From the NCBI GenBank assembly GCA_937129145.1, contig CAKZMU010000046.1, positions 41,036 through 105,035 on the forward strand: a DNA stretch of 64,000 nucleotides, read 5' to 3'. This document shows, in pieces, positions 45,088-55,771 of this stretch. Source of the DNA: an uncultured Lacinutrix sp. (lineage in GTDB: Bacteria > Bacteroidota > Bacteroidia > Flavobacteriales > Flavobacteriaceae). Position 1 is the first letter of the stretch. Each line of letters begins with the position of its first letter. The notes beneath the pieces are model-generated. The model was not told the DNA's origin. It did not search any database and worked only from the letters and a program-made list of their open reading frames with translations. The translations under genes were made by a program, and so were the position numbers.

Positions 45088-45900
45088 TTAACCTTTGTTT
45101 TCGTATTGTATTTGTAATTCTTTTAATTCCGTATTCATTTTATCTGCTTCTGCAATAAATTCTGAATCTGCAAATCTTCTTTTAAAAGTATCGTAAAATG
45201 AAATAGCATTTTTTATACGTTCTTCTTTTTTGTATTCTACACTATTAATAGCCAATTTATATGCCGAATCTAAGCGATAAAACATAGCTTCTTCTTTAAA
45301 AGTTGCTCCTGGATAATCTAGTATAAAATTATCGAATGCCTTAATAGCTGCTTCAAAATCTCTATTATGTGGTCCTAAAGTATGATATTGTTTTGCAATT
45401 TCGTATGCTTTCTTTTCTAACTTAAAATCTAACTCCTTAACCATTTGATTGGCTTCAGCTAAGTATGAAGAATTTGGGTAGGTGTTGATAAATGTTTGCA
45501 CTTTCTCTATCGCCTCGACCGTTTCTTTTTGTTCTTTACTGTACACTGGAGGCAAATGGTAATAACTCTTAGCTGCTAAAAATGCTAATTCTTCAGCCTT
45601 TTCACTTTCTGGATAAGAGTTTACAAAACGCTCCATTTCATAATTCGACGTATAGTAATCACCAACATTATAATGTGCCATAGCTTTCATAAACATAAGC
45701 TTCTGCGCTTGAGGTTTCCCTCTATACTTTGGAGCAATTTGCTCAAATAAACGCAATGCTTTTCTGTACTTGCCAGTATCGTAAAGCTCGGTTCCCATTT
45801 TGAACTTTAACGCAACATCTTCGGATTTTATGGCTTTTTGAAATTCGCTACAAGAACTAAAAGTTATAGCAATTATAAATATGTAAATAAGTCTTTTCAT
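45088..45900 (-). CDS. bamD: Outer membrane assembly lipoprotein BamD
   Basis: BamD is the essential lipoprotein partner of BamA in outer membrane protein insertion. The signal MKRLIYIFIIAITFSSC ends in a lipobox, and TPR-type helices follow (YDTGKYRKALRLFEQIAPKY, YNVGDYYTSNYEMERFVNSY). The start at 45900 is preferred to 45930 because the -7 box at 45918-45925 lies between them. Length 270 residues. First gene of the bamD-rpoZ-coaBC-porD-recN run. Confidence 0.9.
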   Translation of the reverse strand: MKRLIYIFIIAITFSSCSEFQKAIKSEDVALKFKMGTELYDTGKYRKALRLFEQIAPKYRGKPQAQKLMFMKAMAHYNVGDYYTSNYEMERFVNSYPESEKAEELAFLAAKSYYHLPPVYSKEQKETVEAIEKVQTFINTYPNSSYLAEANQMVKELDFKLEKKAYEIAKQYHTLGPHNRDFEAAIKAFDNFILDYPGATFKEEAMFYRLDSAYKLAINSVEYKKEERIKNAISFYDTFKRRFADSEFIAEADKMNTELKELQIQYENKG

Positions 45901-45917
45901 AGATTTTAAACAGGATG

Positions 45918-45925
45918 CAAAAGTA
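45918..45925 (-). promoter_or_regulatory. -7 box for bamD
   Basis: Reads TACTTTTG on the minus strand, a TAnnTTTG match 17 bases upstream of ATG 45900. It decides against the longer reading from 45930. Confidence 0.5.
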
Positions 45926-46024
45926 AGCATTTATAACGTATTTTAAAAACAATTATTTTAAGCTAAAATATAACGACATTTCCTTACTGAATAAGGTTTA
46001 AGTAATATTTAACTTTTAAATAAT

Positions 46025-46900
46025 TTAATACTGTTTTACGTAGTTGCTAATTCTACGTTTTAAATCTTTTGTAGCTGGCACTAAAGGTAACCTAACGGTA
46101 TCTTGGCATAAGCCTAAAGCCTCAAAAACCGCTTTGATTCCTGCTGGATTATTTTCCTCGAATATCAAGTTGGTGATTTCCATGAATTTTTTGTGCAATT
46201 GGTAGGCTTCATCTGCTTTTCCTTCTAAACCTAATTGTATCATTTTTGAAAAATCTTTAGGAAACGCTTGTCCCAACACCGAAATAACACCTGAACCTCC
46301 TGCAAGTGCAACTCCTAAAGCCAAATCGTCATCGCCGGATATGATTAAAAAATCTTCTGGTTTATCTTTCAAAAGCTCTAAATATTGCTGTTGGTTATTG
46401 CCTGCTTCTTTCACAGCAACAATATTTTCAAAATCTCTAGCTAATCGCAATGTGGTTTCAGGTAACATGTTCTTTGCAGTTCTCCCTGGTACGTTGTATA
46501 AAATAATTGGAATTGGACAAGCCAAAGAAATAGCTTTAAAATGTTGGTAAAAGCCTTCTTCTGTAGGTTTACTGTAGTACGGCGCTACAGAAAGTATGGC
46601 TGCAAAATCAGATAAGTCTGTACTCTTGATTTCTTCAATTACCGCTGCAGTATTATTCCCGCCAATACCCAAAACCAAAGGTAACTTGCCAGCATTTGCT
46701 TTTTTTACTGTCGCAATTATATTTAGCTTTTCTTGTCTTGTAATTGTGCCGCTTTCTCCAGTAGTACCGCTTATTACTAGATAGTTTGTACCATTGTCTA
46801 TATTAAATTTAACAATGTTAGAAAGTGCGTCGTGGTCTACATTCAATTCATTATTAAATGGAGTCACTAATGCAACTCCTGTTCCTACTAATGTGTTCAT
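46025..46900 (-). CDS. dapA: 4-hydroxy-tetrahydrodipicolinate synthase
   Basis: DapA condenses pyruvate and aspartate semialdehyde in lysine and diaminopimelate synthesis. Motifs: SGTTGESGT (Thr-Thr pair), LYNVPGRT with the catalytic tyrosine, and AVKEAGNN with the Schiff-base lysine, then ISGDDDL. 291 residues is normal. Its ATG overlaps the end of the upstream DUF6913-like gene by 4 bases. Confidence 0.95.
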   Translation of the reverse strand: MNTLVGTGVALVTPFNNELNVDHDALSNIVKFNIDNGTNYLVISGTTGESGTITRQEKLNIIATVKKANAGKLPLVLGIGGNNTAAVIEEIKSTDLSDFAAILSVAPYYSKPTEEGFYQHFKAISLACPIPIILYNVPGRTAKNMLPETTLRLARDFENIVAVKEAGNNQQQYLELLKDKPEDFLIISGDDDLALGVALAGGSGVISVLGQAFPKDFSKMIQLGLEGKADEAYQLHKKFMEITNLIFEENNPAGIKAVFEALGLCQDTVRLPLVPATKDLKRRISNYVKQY

Positions 46901-47418
46901 TGTATTTTGTTAAGTACTTTTAAATATTTAATTAATTCCATTTTAAACAGTTCAATCTCGTCTGGTTTTACATTAATTATAAAATCATGCAATCGGTCAT
47001 CTTTTCCAGAAATACCAATTTTAAAATTGGCTTTAGATAACGCTGTTACCAAATTCAATTCTAAACTATCTTCTTTGTAATAGCTTATGAGCGCATCAAA
47101 TTCGGTGTTTACAAATTCTTCAAGTTCAACATTTTCAATCTTCCCTTTCCAACCAAAATTCTTAGGGTTAAAAAATGCATCCCAACTGTTTGGTGTTAAT
47201 TTTTCATCTGTTATAAAAGCTATAAACTTTACTTTGTTTTCTAAAATTTTTATCTCTTTAAACAACGATAAAAACGCATCATAATTATTAAATTCATCAA
47301 AATTCAAAATAATCCCAACAGATTCTATTTTACGTGAATCGGCAACAACATGTCTTGATTCTAATATACTGTTAATATATTTTTGGTTTGATTTTTCTTT
47401 AAATCGCTTTAAAAACAT
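46897..47418 (-). CDS. DUF6913-like conserved protein
   Basis: The 173-residue cytosolic protein has the pattern SRHVVADSRKIESVGIILNF, followed by ILENKVKFIAFITD and GISGKDDRLHDFIINV. I recall it as DUF6913, a family near dapA in Flavobacteriia; this is from memory. The function is not known. It is translationally coupled to dapA by a 4-base overlap and carries a candidate promoter at 47438-47445. Confidence 0.7.
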   Translation of the reverse strand: MFLKRFKEKSNQKYINSILESRHVVADSRKIESVGIILNFDEFNNYDAFLSLFKEIKILENKVKFIAFITDEKLTPNSWDAFFNPKNFGWKGKIENVELEEFVNTEFDALISYYKEDSLELNLVTALSKANFKIGISGKDDRLHDFIINVKPDEIELFKMELIKYLKVLNKIQ

Positions 47419-47437
47419 TTATATTTATGCGTTTATA

Positions 47438-47445
47438 CAAATGTA
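47438..47445 (-). promoter_or_regulatory. -7 box for the DUF6913-dapA pair
   Basis: Reads TACATTTG on the minus strand (TAnnTTTG), 19 bases before the ATG at 47418. No TTG at clear -33 spacing was seen. Confidence 0.45.
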
Positions 47446-47550
47446 ATAAACCATCAAGATTAAAACTATTACAATTACTTACTTTCAATATATTTGTGAT
47501 AGAAATAACATCTTTGTATTAAATTGTAACAGAAATAACAAGACGTATTA

Positions 47551-48306
47551 ATGAACAACAAATATTTTCTAGGTATAATTACTTTAATTCTTCTAATGTC
47601 ATGCAAACAAGACATGCATCTTACCAGAATTGAAGGCGAAAGAATTGAAATAAACGATTCACTTACTGGAAACCAAGATTTTGAAGATTTTATTAAACCT
47701 TTTAGAGAGCACGTAAACAACGACCTTGATAGTGTGCTGGCATACTCGGTTGGCACCTATACAAAAAACGATGGCGAACTAAACACAGCCATTGGTAATT
47801 TTATGGCTGATGCCGTTCTTGAAATGTCAAACCCTGTATTTAAAACACGAACAGGCAACGATATTGACATTGTTTTATTAAATCATGGAGGTATTCGCTC
47901 TATTCTTTCTAAAGGTGATGTAACTAGCAGAACAGCTTATCAAATAATGCCTTTTGAGAATAGTGTTGTTGTTACAGGGTTAAAGGGAAGTTCGGTTAAA
48001 GAAATGGTTGAGTACCTTCAAAAAGCCAAACGCGCACATCCGTTTTCTGGTATGACCATTAAATTAAATAGTGATTTTGAGCTGTTGGATGTAAAAATAA
48101 ATGACGAGCCCATAGATGATAACAAAACATATTATGTAGCTACAAATGACTACCTATATAATGGTGGTAGTAATATGTTATTTTTTAAACAAGGTGATTC
48201 GTTGCATGTACTTGACTATAAAATTAGAAATGTGTTGATTGATTATTTTAAAAAAGTAGATACATTGGATTTGAAAGCTGATAATAGATTTATTAAAACA
48301 AACTAA
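47551..48306 (+). CDS. 5'-nucleotidase C-terminal domain lipoprotein
   Basis: The 251-residue product has a lipobox (LLMSC at about residue 18) and then only the C-terminal substrate-binding domain of UshA-type 5'-nucleotidases: GNFMADAV, the LNHGGIRS block, GDVTSRTAYQIMPFENSVV and TNDYLYNGGSNM. The catalytic metallophosphatase half is encoded separately in the next gene, 6 bases downstream. The two must work together or form a complex outside the cytoplasm. Confidence 0.9.
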   Translation: MNNKYFLGIITLILLMSCKQDMHLTRIEGERIEINDSLTGNQDFEDFIKPFREHVNNDLDSVLAYSVGTYTKNDGELNTAIGNFMADAVLEMSNPVFKTRTGNDIDIVLLNHGGIRSILSKGDVTSRTAYQIMPFENSVVVTGLKGSSVKEMVEYLQKAKRAHPFSGMTIKLNSDFELLDVKINDEPIDDNKTYYVATNDYLYNGGSNMLFFKQGDSLHVLDYKIRNVLIDYFKKVDTLDLKADNRFIKTN

Positions 48307-48312
48307 CCTAAT

Positions 48313-49230
48313 ATGAAACGAAGAGATTTTTTACAGCAAACCGTTGCAAGTAGTGCTTTAATTGGATTGGGTGGTTTAACTTTATCGTCTTTTAGCAGTA
48401 GTTCTGTTCAGAAAAAAATTACCATTTTACATACAAACGATGTACATAGCCATATAGACCCTTTTGGTCCAGACGATGGCAGAAATGCAAATAAAGGTGG
48501 TGTTGCCAGAAGAGCGAGTTTGGTTGAAAATATTAGAAAAGAAAACCCGAACACCTTACTATTGGATGCTGGCGATATTTTTCAAGGTACGCCCTATTTT
48601 AATTACTACGGAGGTGAGTTGGAATTTAAGCTCATGAGTATGTTAAAATATGATGCAGCAACCATTGGAAATCATGATTTCGATAATGGTATTGATGGTT
48701 TGTATGCCCAATTACCGCATGCTAAGTTTGACTTTATATCTGCTAATTACGATTTTTCCAACACCAATTTAAATACGCATGTAAAACCTTATAAAACATT
48801 TGTTAAAGACGGAATTAAAATAGGTGTTTTTGGTTTAGGAATTGAGTTGGAAGGCTTGGTAACCAAAGATTTATATAAGGAAACCGTTTACTTAAATCCA
48901 ACTGAAATTGCACAGGATATGAGTCGTATTCTAAAAGAAGAAGAAGGTTGCGATTTAGTTATTTGCCTATCACATTTAGGATATAATTACCGCAACAACC
49001 CTGATAAACCTTCAGATTTAACACTTGCAAGAGCAACAAAAGATATAGACCTAATAATTGGAGGACATACGCATACATTTTTACCAAAACCTACCATTGA
49101 AAAAAATAGCGTTGGCAAAAACGTATTGGTCAATCAAGTGGGTTGCTATGGCTTGTATTTAGGGAAAGTCGATTTTTACTTTGATAGCGATAAAAGCAAA
49201 TCTGCTAACGGTACTACAATAATTGTATAA
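48313..49230 (+). CDS. 5'-nucleotidase / metallophosphatase catalytic domain, Tat-exported
   Basis: The 305-residue product begins MKRRDFLQQTVASSALIGLG, a twin-arginine-type signal. The calcineurin-like domain has the metal motifs LHTNDVHSHIDPFG, DAGDIFQG, TIGNHDFDNG and IGGHTHTF. It lacks the usual 5'-nucleotidase C-terminal domain, which is encoded by the preceding gene. Together they split UshA-type nucleotidase into two genes with the C-terminal domain first. It hydrolyses nucleotides outside the cytoplasm. Confidence 0.9.
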   Translation: MKRRDFLQQTVASSALIGLGGLTLSSFSSSSVQKKITILHTNDVHSHIDPFGPDDGRNANKGGVARRASLVENIRKENPNTLLLDAGDIFQGTPYFNYYGGELEFKLMSMLKYDAATIGNHDFDNGIDGLYAQLPHAKFDFISANYDFSNTNLNTHVKPYKTFVKDGIKIGVFGLGIELEGLVTKDLYKETVYLNPTEIAQDMSRILKEEEGCDLVICLSHLGYNYRNNPDKPSDLTLARATKDIDLIIGGHTHTFLPKPTIEKNSVGKNVLVNQVGCYGLYLGKVDFYFDSDKSKSANGTTIIV

Positions 49231-49294
49231 TTTTAATTTAGTTGTAAGTGTTTTGTTTTTAGTCGTCTAAAAGAGACAACTAACATTTACAGTT

Positions 49295-49675
49295 ATGAAA
49301 AAATACATTCCTTTAGTCTTAAGAATAGTTATTGCAATCATTTTAATTCAAACATTACGATTTAAATTTACTGCTCACGAAGATAGCGTGTATATTTTTG
49401 AAACAGTTGGTTTAGAGCCTTACGGAAGGATTGGTATAGGAATTGTTGAACTTATTGCTGGTATTTTATTATTAATCCCAAAAACGGTTTGGATTGGAGC
49501 CTCATTAACCTTGGGTATAATTGGCGGTGCAATACTAATGCACTTAACACAATTAGGTATTGAAGTAAGAAATGATGGTGGAGTTTTATTTATTACAGCT
49601 GTAGTAACTTTTATTTTGGCAGCTATTGTACTATATATGTACAGAAAAGATATTCTGTTTTTAAAAAAGTATTAA
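49295..49675 (+). CDS. DoxX-like membrane protein
   Basis: The 126-residue protein has four hydrophobic helices (about residues 5-21, 45-63, 68-84 and 98-117), with the DoxX-like pattern LRFKFTAHEDSVYIF and IGIVELIAGILLLIP. DoxX-type proteins are linked to quinone or sulphur redox, but the exact role is not known. The stop overlaps the convergent membrane gene by 4 bases. Confidence 0.75.
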   Translation: MKKYIPLVLRIVIAIILIQTLRFKFTAHEDSVYIFETVGLEPYGRIGIGIVELIAGILLLIPKTVWIGASLTLGIIGGAILMHLTQLGIEVRNDGGVLFITAVVTFILAAIVLYMYRKDILFLKKY

Positions 49676-50415
49676 GCCTTCATTTTTTCAAGCACTTCGT
49701 ATTTTTTTGCTTTCATATAACTCATGCCAGATTGCAAGTAAAAGAAACCAAAAGCAAATACCAATAAAATTGAATAGACAATACTCAAAATATTTTTTTC
49801 TGAAACGTAGAAATAGGCAACTTGAATAACTTCAGAAAACACTATACAAATAGCTCCTAACAATAAATTCATTGCCTTTTTAGAATCTCTACTGATATAG
49901 TTTATTAATGTCACAGTTAGTAAGAACATTACAGAGAAGTTATATAGCAATTCTAATGAATAATCTATAATTCCGTATAAGTAATCACTTTGATAAGCAG
50001 TATCAGTAACTAATACAATACTGTACACATCTAAAGCCAATAGTATTAAAATATGAATAGGAAAACGATTAAATATTTTGGTCAAATTCATAGTTTTTAA
50101 AACCCCAATACTCAAGCAAAAATATGCAGCTATATATAATAGATTCCCACCATAGTAAAGAATATTGTCAATTGTAATCGAGTTTTCTGCTAGAGGGAAA
50201 AAGACACCCATAAATTCTGAAATAGAATACAATATCAAAAAATAAAAGAAATAAGATGTTTTACACCTGTTAGACATACAATACAAAACCGTAAGTAATG
50301 GCAATATTAAAGACCTAACAATACCACCAACATCTTGTAAGCCAAATATTTGGAAACCAAGAAATGCTATGGTAAGCACGATGATAACACCTAGTAGTAT
50401 TTTAGTCTTTTGCAT
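49672..50415 (-). CDS. Hypothetical multi-pass membrane protein
   Basis: The 247-residue product has seven or eight predicted helices covering nearly the whole chain and a short basic cytosolic tail. Its layout is reminiscent of YhhN/TMEM86 lysoplasmalogenases, but I see no diagnostic motif, so no function is assigned. It starts upstream of the ligA 3' end and faces the DoxX-like gene. Confidence 0.6.
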   Translation of the reverse strand: MQKTKILLGVIIVLTIAFLGFQIFGLQDVGGIVRSLILPLLTVLYCMSNRCKTSYFFYFLILYSISEFMGVFFPLAENSITIDNILYYGGNLLYIAAYFCLSIGVLKTMNLTKIFNRFPIHILILLALDVYSIVLVTDTAYQSDYLYGIIDYSLELLYNFSVMFLLTVTLINYISRDSKKAMNLLLGAICIVFSEVIQVAYFYVSEKNILSIVYSILLVFAFGFFYLQSGMSYMKAKKYEVLEKMKA

Positions 50416-50515
50416 ATAGATTTGGGGTCTATTTGTGAGACAAATATAACAAAATATCGCAATTAAACGTTTAAATCATACTTTTTATCGATAAAATGAA
50501 TTATTTAGAATAATT

Positions 50516-52579
<2,064 letters not shown>

Positions 52580-52608
52580 CTATATTTAAAGCTCATAAAT
52601 ATACTAAA

Positions 52609-54876
52609 ATGGATTACAAGAAAACACTACTCATTCTGGTTTTTATTAGCTTTTTATTCAATTGTGAAAACCAAGATAATGCAACTTTAGAAGTTTTAAT
52701 TATTCCGCAACCACAAGAACAAACTTTAGGCAAAGGTAGTTTTGTTTTAAATAATTCTACCGGAATTGATTATGATGATAATTTTAAGGTTTCAGCTGAA
52801 TTCTTGAAATCTTACATAAAAGAAGGTAGCGATATAAAATTAGAAGGCAGCAACAAAATTTCATTTACCAAAGATGAAACTCTTTCGGATGAAGGCTATT
52901 CTCTTGAAGTTCTACCAAAAAACATCAACATAAAAGCCAAAACAGACCAAGGTGCTTTTTACGCGGTGCAGTCTTTAAGACAACTCTTGCCTCCAGAATT
53001 TGAAAATGGCACATTTCAAGGAAATGACATAGCAATACCTTGTACAACTATCAAGGATGAGCCACAATTTTCGTATCGTGGGATGCACTTAGACGTTGGC
53101 AGACACATGTTTTCGGTAGATTTCATTAAAAAATACATTGATGCCCTTGCCATGTTAAAAATGAACACCTTTCATTGGCATTTAACCGAAGACCAAGGTT
53201 GGCGTATCGAAATAAAAAAATACCCGAAACTGCAAGAAATTGCCGCTTATAGAAACGAAACTTTAATTGACCATTATAACACGCAACCACAACAATTTGA
53301 TGGCAAAAAATATGGTGGTTATTACACGCAAGAGGAAATTAAAGACGTGGTTGCTTATGCGCAAAATCGGTTTGTGACCATAATCCCTGAAATTGAATTA
53401 CCAGGACATAGTCAAGCAGCCATTGCTGCTTACCCTGAACTGGGTTGCACAGGAGAGCAAGTGGAAGTTGCTACAAAATGGGGCATTTTTGAAGATATTT
53501 ATTGCCCAAAAGAGGAAACGTTTACTTTTTTAGAAGATGTATTGGATGAAGTTATGGCACTCTTCCCAAGTAAATATATACATATTGGTGGAGATGAGGC
53601 ACCAAAAACCAGATGGAAAAACTGTGACTATTGTCAGGCACTTATTAAAAGAGAAGGCTTAAAAGATGAGCATGAATTACAAAGCTATTTTATTTCAAGA
53701 ATCGAGACATACTTAAATAGCAAAGACCGACAAATTATTGGTTGGGACGAAATTCTGGAAGGTGGTTTGGCACCCAATGCTACGGTTATGTCTTGGCGTG
53801 GATTTAATGGTGCCATAGAAGCTGCCAAACAACATCACGACGTTATTTTAACGCCTGGTTCTCATTGTTATTTTGACCATTATCAATCTGAAAACAAAGA
53901 CGAACCATTGGCTATTGGAGGCTTTACGCCTTTAGAAAGAGTCTATAGTTTTGACCCAATTCCTGAAGAACTAACACAAGAAGAAGCCAAATATGTGTTA
54001 GGCGCTCAAGGTAATGTGTGGACAGAATATATGAAGACTTCCCAAAAAGTCGAGTACATGGTGTTTCCACGAATATTGGCATTGAGTGAAGTTATTTGGT
54101 CTTATCCCAAAGAAAGAAATTACAAAGAGTTTGTGTCAAGAGTGGAGCATTTTCATAAACGCATGGATGCTTTAGATATTAATTATGCCAATCATTTATA
54201 TGAAATTGAAGGAAAATTGGTAACAAACAACAATAAGCCAGCTTATCAACTGGAAACATCTTCCAAAGGAAAAACCATTCGATATACCTTAGATGGTTCG
54301 GAACCTACAACAAATTCTAAAACATACAACAACCCAATACCTATAACAGAAAGTGTGACCCTAAAAGCAGGAGTGTTTAATTCTGAAGGTAAATTAGGAG
54401 AGACTTTTTCGCAAGAGATAAATTTTCATAAAGCTGTTGGAAAAAAAATCAGCATCAATAAAGCACTCAACAAATCGTATCCTGGAAGTGGAGCCGAAGG
54501 ATTGGTAAATGGGATTTCTGGAAGCGATACACGTTATGGTGATAAAGAATGGTTAGGGTTCTCGGGAGAAGATATCGAGATTATGATTGATTTAGGTGAA
54601 GAAACAGACATTAATTCTATAGAAACAAGATTTCATAATGGACAAGGGCAATGGATTTATGCTCCAAAGGAAATTCAAATAAGTATTGGTGATGACCTTT
54701 TTAAAACTATAAAAATACCTAAATCCAATTCGCAAATAGTAGATATACAAATAAGTCCAGTAGAAAAAGGAAAAATTATTAGTTTGAGAATCCCAAACTA
54801 TGGTATCATTCCAGAAGGCAAACAAGGTGCTGGCAATAAAGCTTGGACATTTATTGATGAAATAATTATAAACTAA
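52609..54876 (+). CDS. Beta-N-acetylhexosaminidase, GH20
   Basis: The 755-residue lipoprotein (lipobox FNC at about residue 19) carries an N-terminal hexosaminidase domain 2 and a GH20 catalytic barrel. Key motifs are RGMHLDVGRHMF, NTFHWHLTEDQGW and the catalytic pair Asp329-Glu330 in HIGGDEAP. A chitobiase C-terminal-like region (TIRYTLDGSEPT) and a galactose-binding F5/8-type domain follow. It releases terminal N-acetylglucosamine from chitin or glycans in the periplasm or at the surface. No PUL genes are adjacent. Confidence 0.92.
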   Translation: MDYKKTLLILVFISFLFNCENQDNATLEVLIIPQPQEQTLGKGSFVLNNSTGIDYDDNFKVSAEFLKSYIKEGSDIKLEGSNKISFTKDETLSDEGYSLEVLPKNINIKAKTDQGAFYAVQSLRQLLPPEFENGTFQGNDIAIPCTTIKDEPQFSYRGMHLDVGRHMFSVDFIKKYIDALAMLKMNTFHWHLTEDQGWRIEIKKYPKLQEIAAYRNETLIDHYNTQPQQFDGKKYGGYYTQEEIKDVVAYAQNRFVTIIPEIELPGHSQAAIAAYPELGCTGEQVEVATKWGIFEDIYCPKEETFTFLEDVLDEVMALFPSKYIHIGGDEAPKTRWKNCDYCQALIKREGLKDEHELQSYFISRIETYLNSKDRQIIGWDEILEGGLAPNATVMSWRGFNGAIEAAKQHHDVILTPGSHCYFDHYQSENKDEPLAIGGFTPLERVYSFDPIPEELTQEEAKYVLGAQGNVWTEYMKTSQKVEYMVFPRILALSEVIWSYPKERNYKEFVSRVEHFHKRMDALDINYANHLYEIEGKLVTNNNKPAYQLETSSKGKTIRYTLDGSEPTTNSKTYNNPIPITESVTLKAGVFNSEGKLGETFSQEINFHKAVGKKISINKALNKSYPGSGAEGLVNGISGSDTRYGDKEWLGFSGEDIEIMIDLGEETDINSIETRFHNGQGQWIYAPKEIQISIGDDLFKTIKIPKSNSQIVDIQISPVEKGKIISLRIPNYGIIPEGKQGAGNKAWTFIDEIIIN

Positions 54877-54878
54877 TA

Positions 54879-54978
54879 TGTCTGTTCGAGTGAAATTGTG
54901 CAACAATTTTGTATCGAGAACCAATTAATACTTCTCGATACAATTCCGATGAAAAAATCGGAATCACTCGAAGTGACA
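54879..54978 (+). repeat. 100-bp nested palindrome, short relative of the 197-bp repeats
   Basis: Outer arms TGTCTGTTCGAGTGA and TCACTCGAAGTGACA, middle arms GTATCGAGAA and TTCTCGATAC, and inner arms ATTCCGAT and ATCGGAAT. The order matches the core of the repeats at 17117-17247 and 20031-20160. It starts 2 bases after the hexosaminidase stop. Confidence 0.8.
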
Positions 54979-54986
54979 TTAAATTT

Positions 54987-55012
54987 GTCATTCCGCACTC
55001 GATGCGGAATCC
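54987..55012 (+). repeat. REP-like palindrome (GTCATTCC type)
   Basis: GTCATTCCGCA-ctcga-TGCGGAATCCA: an 8-bp perfect stem (ATTCCGCA / TGCGGAAT). It shares the GTCATTCC...GGAATCCA frame with the ends of the GIY-YIG element but has a different stem. Confidence 0.75.
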
Positions 55013-55039
55013 ACTTTAAAACTATAACTAATAATGAAC

Positions 55040-55072
55040 AGATTGCCACGACCTAAAGGTCTCGCAATGACA
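55040..55072 (+). repeat. REP-like palindrome (ATTGCCACG type) upstream of cutC
   Basis: AGATTGCCACGACC-taaa-GGTCTCGCAATGACA forms an imperfect hairpin. It ends 10 bases before the cutC ATG and contains an in-frame ATG (55067). Confidence 0.75.
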
Positions 55073-55081
55073 GATAAAATT

Positions 55082-55771
55082 ATGCTTTTAGAAATTTGTG
55101 CCAATTCATACCAATCAGCTAAAAATGCACAAGATGCTGGAGCACATCGTATAGAGTTATGCCAAGAACTCTCAGTTGGAGGCGTCACACCTAGCTATGG
55201 TTTGTTGAAGCAAGTAATGAATACGCTTTCTATTCCTGTTTATCCATTAATACGACCTCGAAGTGGGAATTTTGTGTGTTCTGAAGAGGAATTTGAGATT
55301 ATAAAACATGATATTCAGCTTTGCAAAGATTTAGGTTGTGCTGGAATCGTTTCTGGTATTTTGAATAAAGATAATACGATTGACATAGAAAGAACAAAAG
55401 AACTCATTGAGCTTTCAAAACCACTACAGTTCACATTTCATCGTGCGTTTGATATTGCCGAAAACCCTTTTGAAGCACTAGAACAAATCATCGATTTAGG
55501 TGTTGATAGAGTGCTGACTTCTGGTCAAGCAACCTCAGCGGAACAAGGCATTGAACTATTAAAACAACTAAACAAACAAGCTAAAGGGCGAATTACCATT
55601 TTAGCAGGAAGCGGCATCAATTCAAGTAACGCAAAACTGTTTAAGGAAGCTGGTTTTTCTGAAATTCATGCGTCTGCATCTTCAAAAATGGAAATCAAAA
55701 AATCATTATTTTCGGAACCGCAAACCTATTCCGACCCAATAAAAATAAAAGCCATTTTAGATGCGATATAG
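55082..55771 (+). CDS. cutC: Copper homeostasis protein CutC
   Basis: The 229-residue CutC barrel begins at MLLEICANSYQSA. Conserved blocks are AGAHRIELCQEL, VGGVTPSYGL, PLIRPRSGNF, TFHRAFDIAENP and LAGSGIN. The family is tied to copper tolerance, but its biochemistry is poorly known. Longer in-frame starts at 55034 and 55067 lie inside a palindromic repeat and would add residues foreign to the family, so 55082 is chosen. The stop overlaps the mannosidase start by 11 bases. Confidence 0.92.
   Translation: MLLEICANSYQSAKNAQDAGAHRIELCQELSVGGVTPSYGLLKQVMNTLSIPVYPLIRPRSGNFVCSEEEFEIIKHDIQLCKDLGCAGIVSGILNKDNTIDIERTKELIELSKPLQFTFHRAFDIAENPFEALEQIIDLGVDRVLTSGQATSAEQGIELLKQLNKQAKGRITILAGSGINSSNAKLFKEAGFSEIHASASSKMEIKKSLFSEPQTYSDPIKIKAILDAI

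Noticed and set aside
45901..45930. BamD start at 45930
   Set aside because: A -7 promoter box lies between 45930 and 45900, and the lipoprotein signal begins at 45900.
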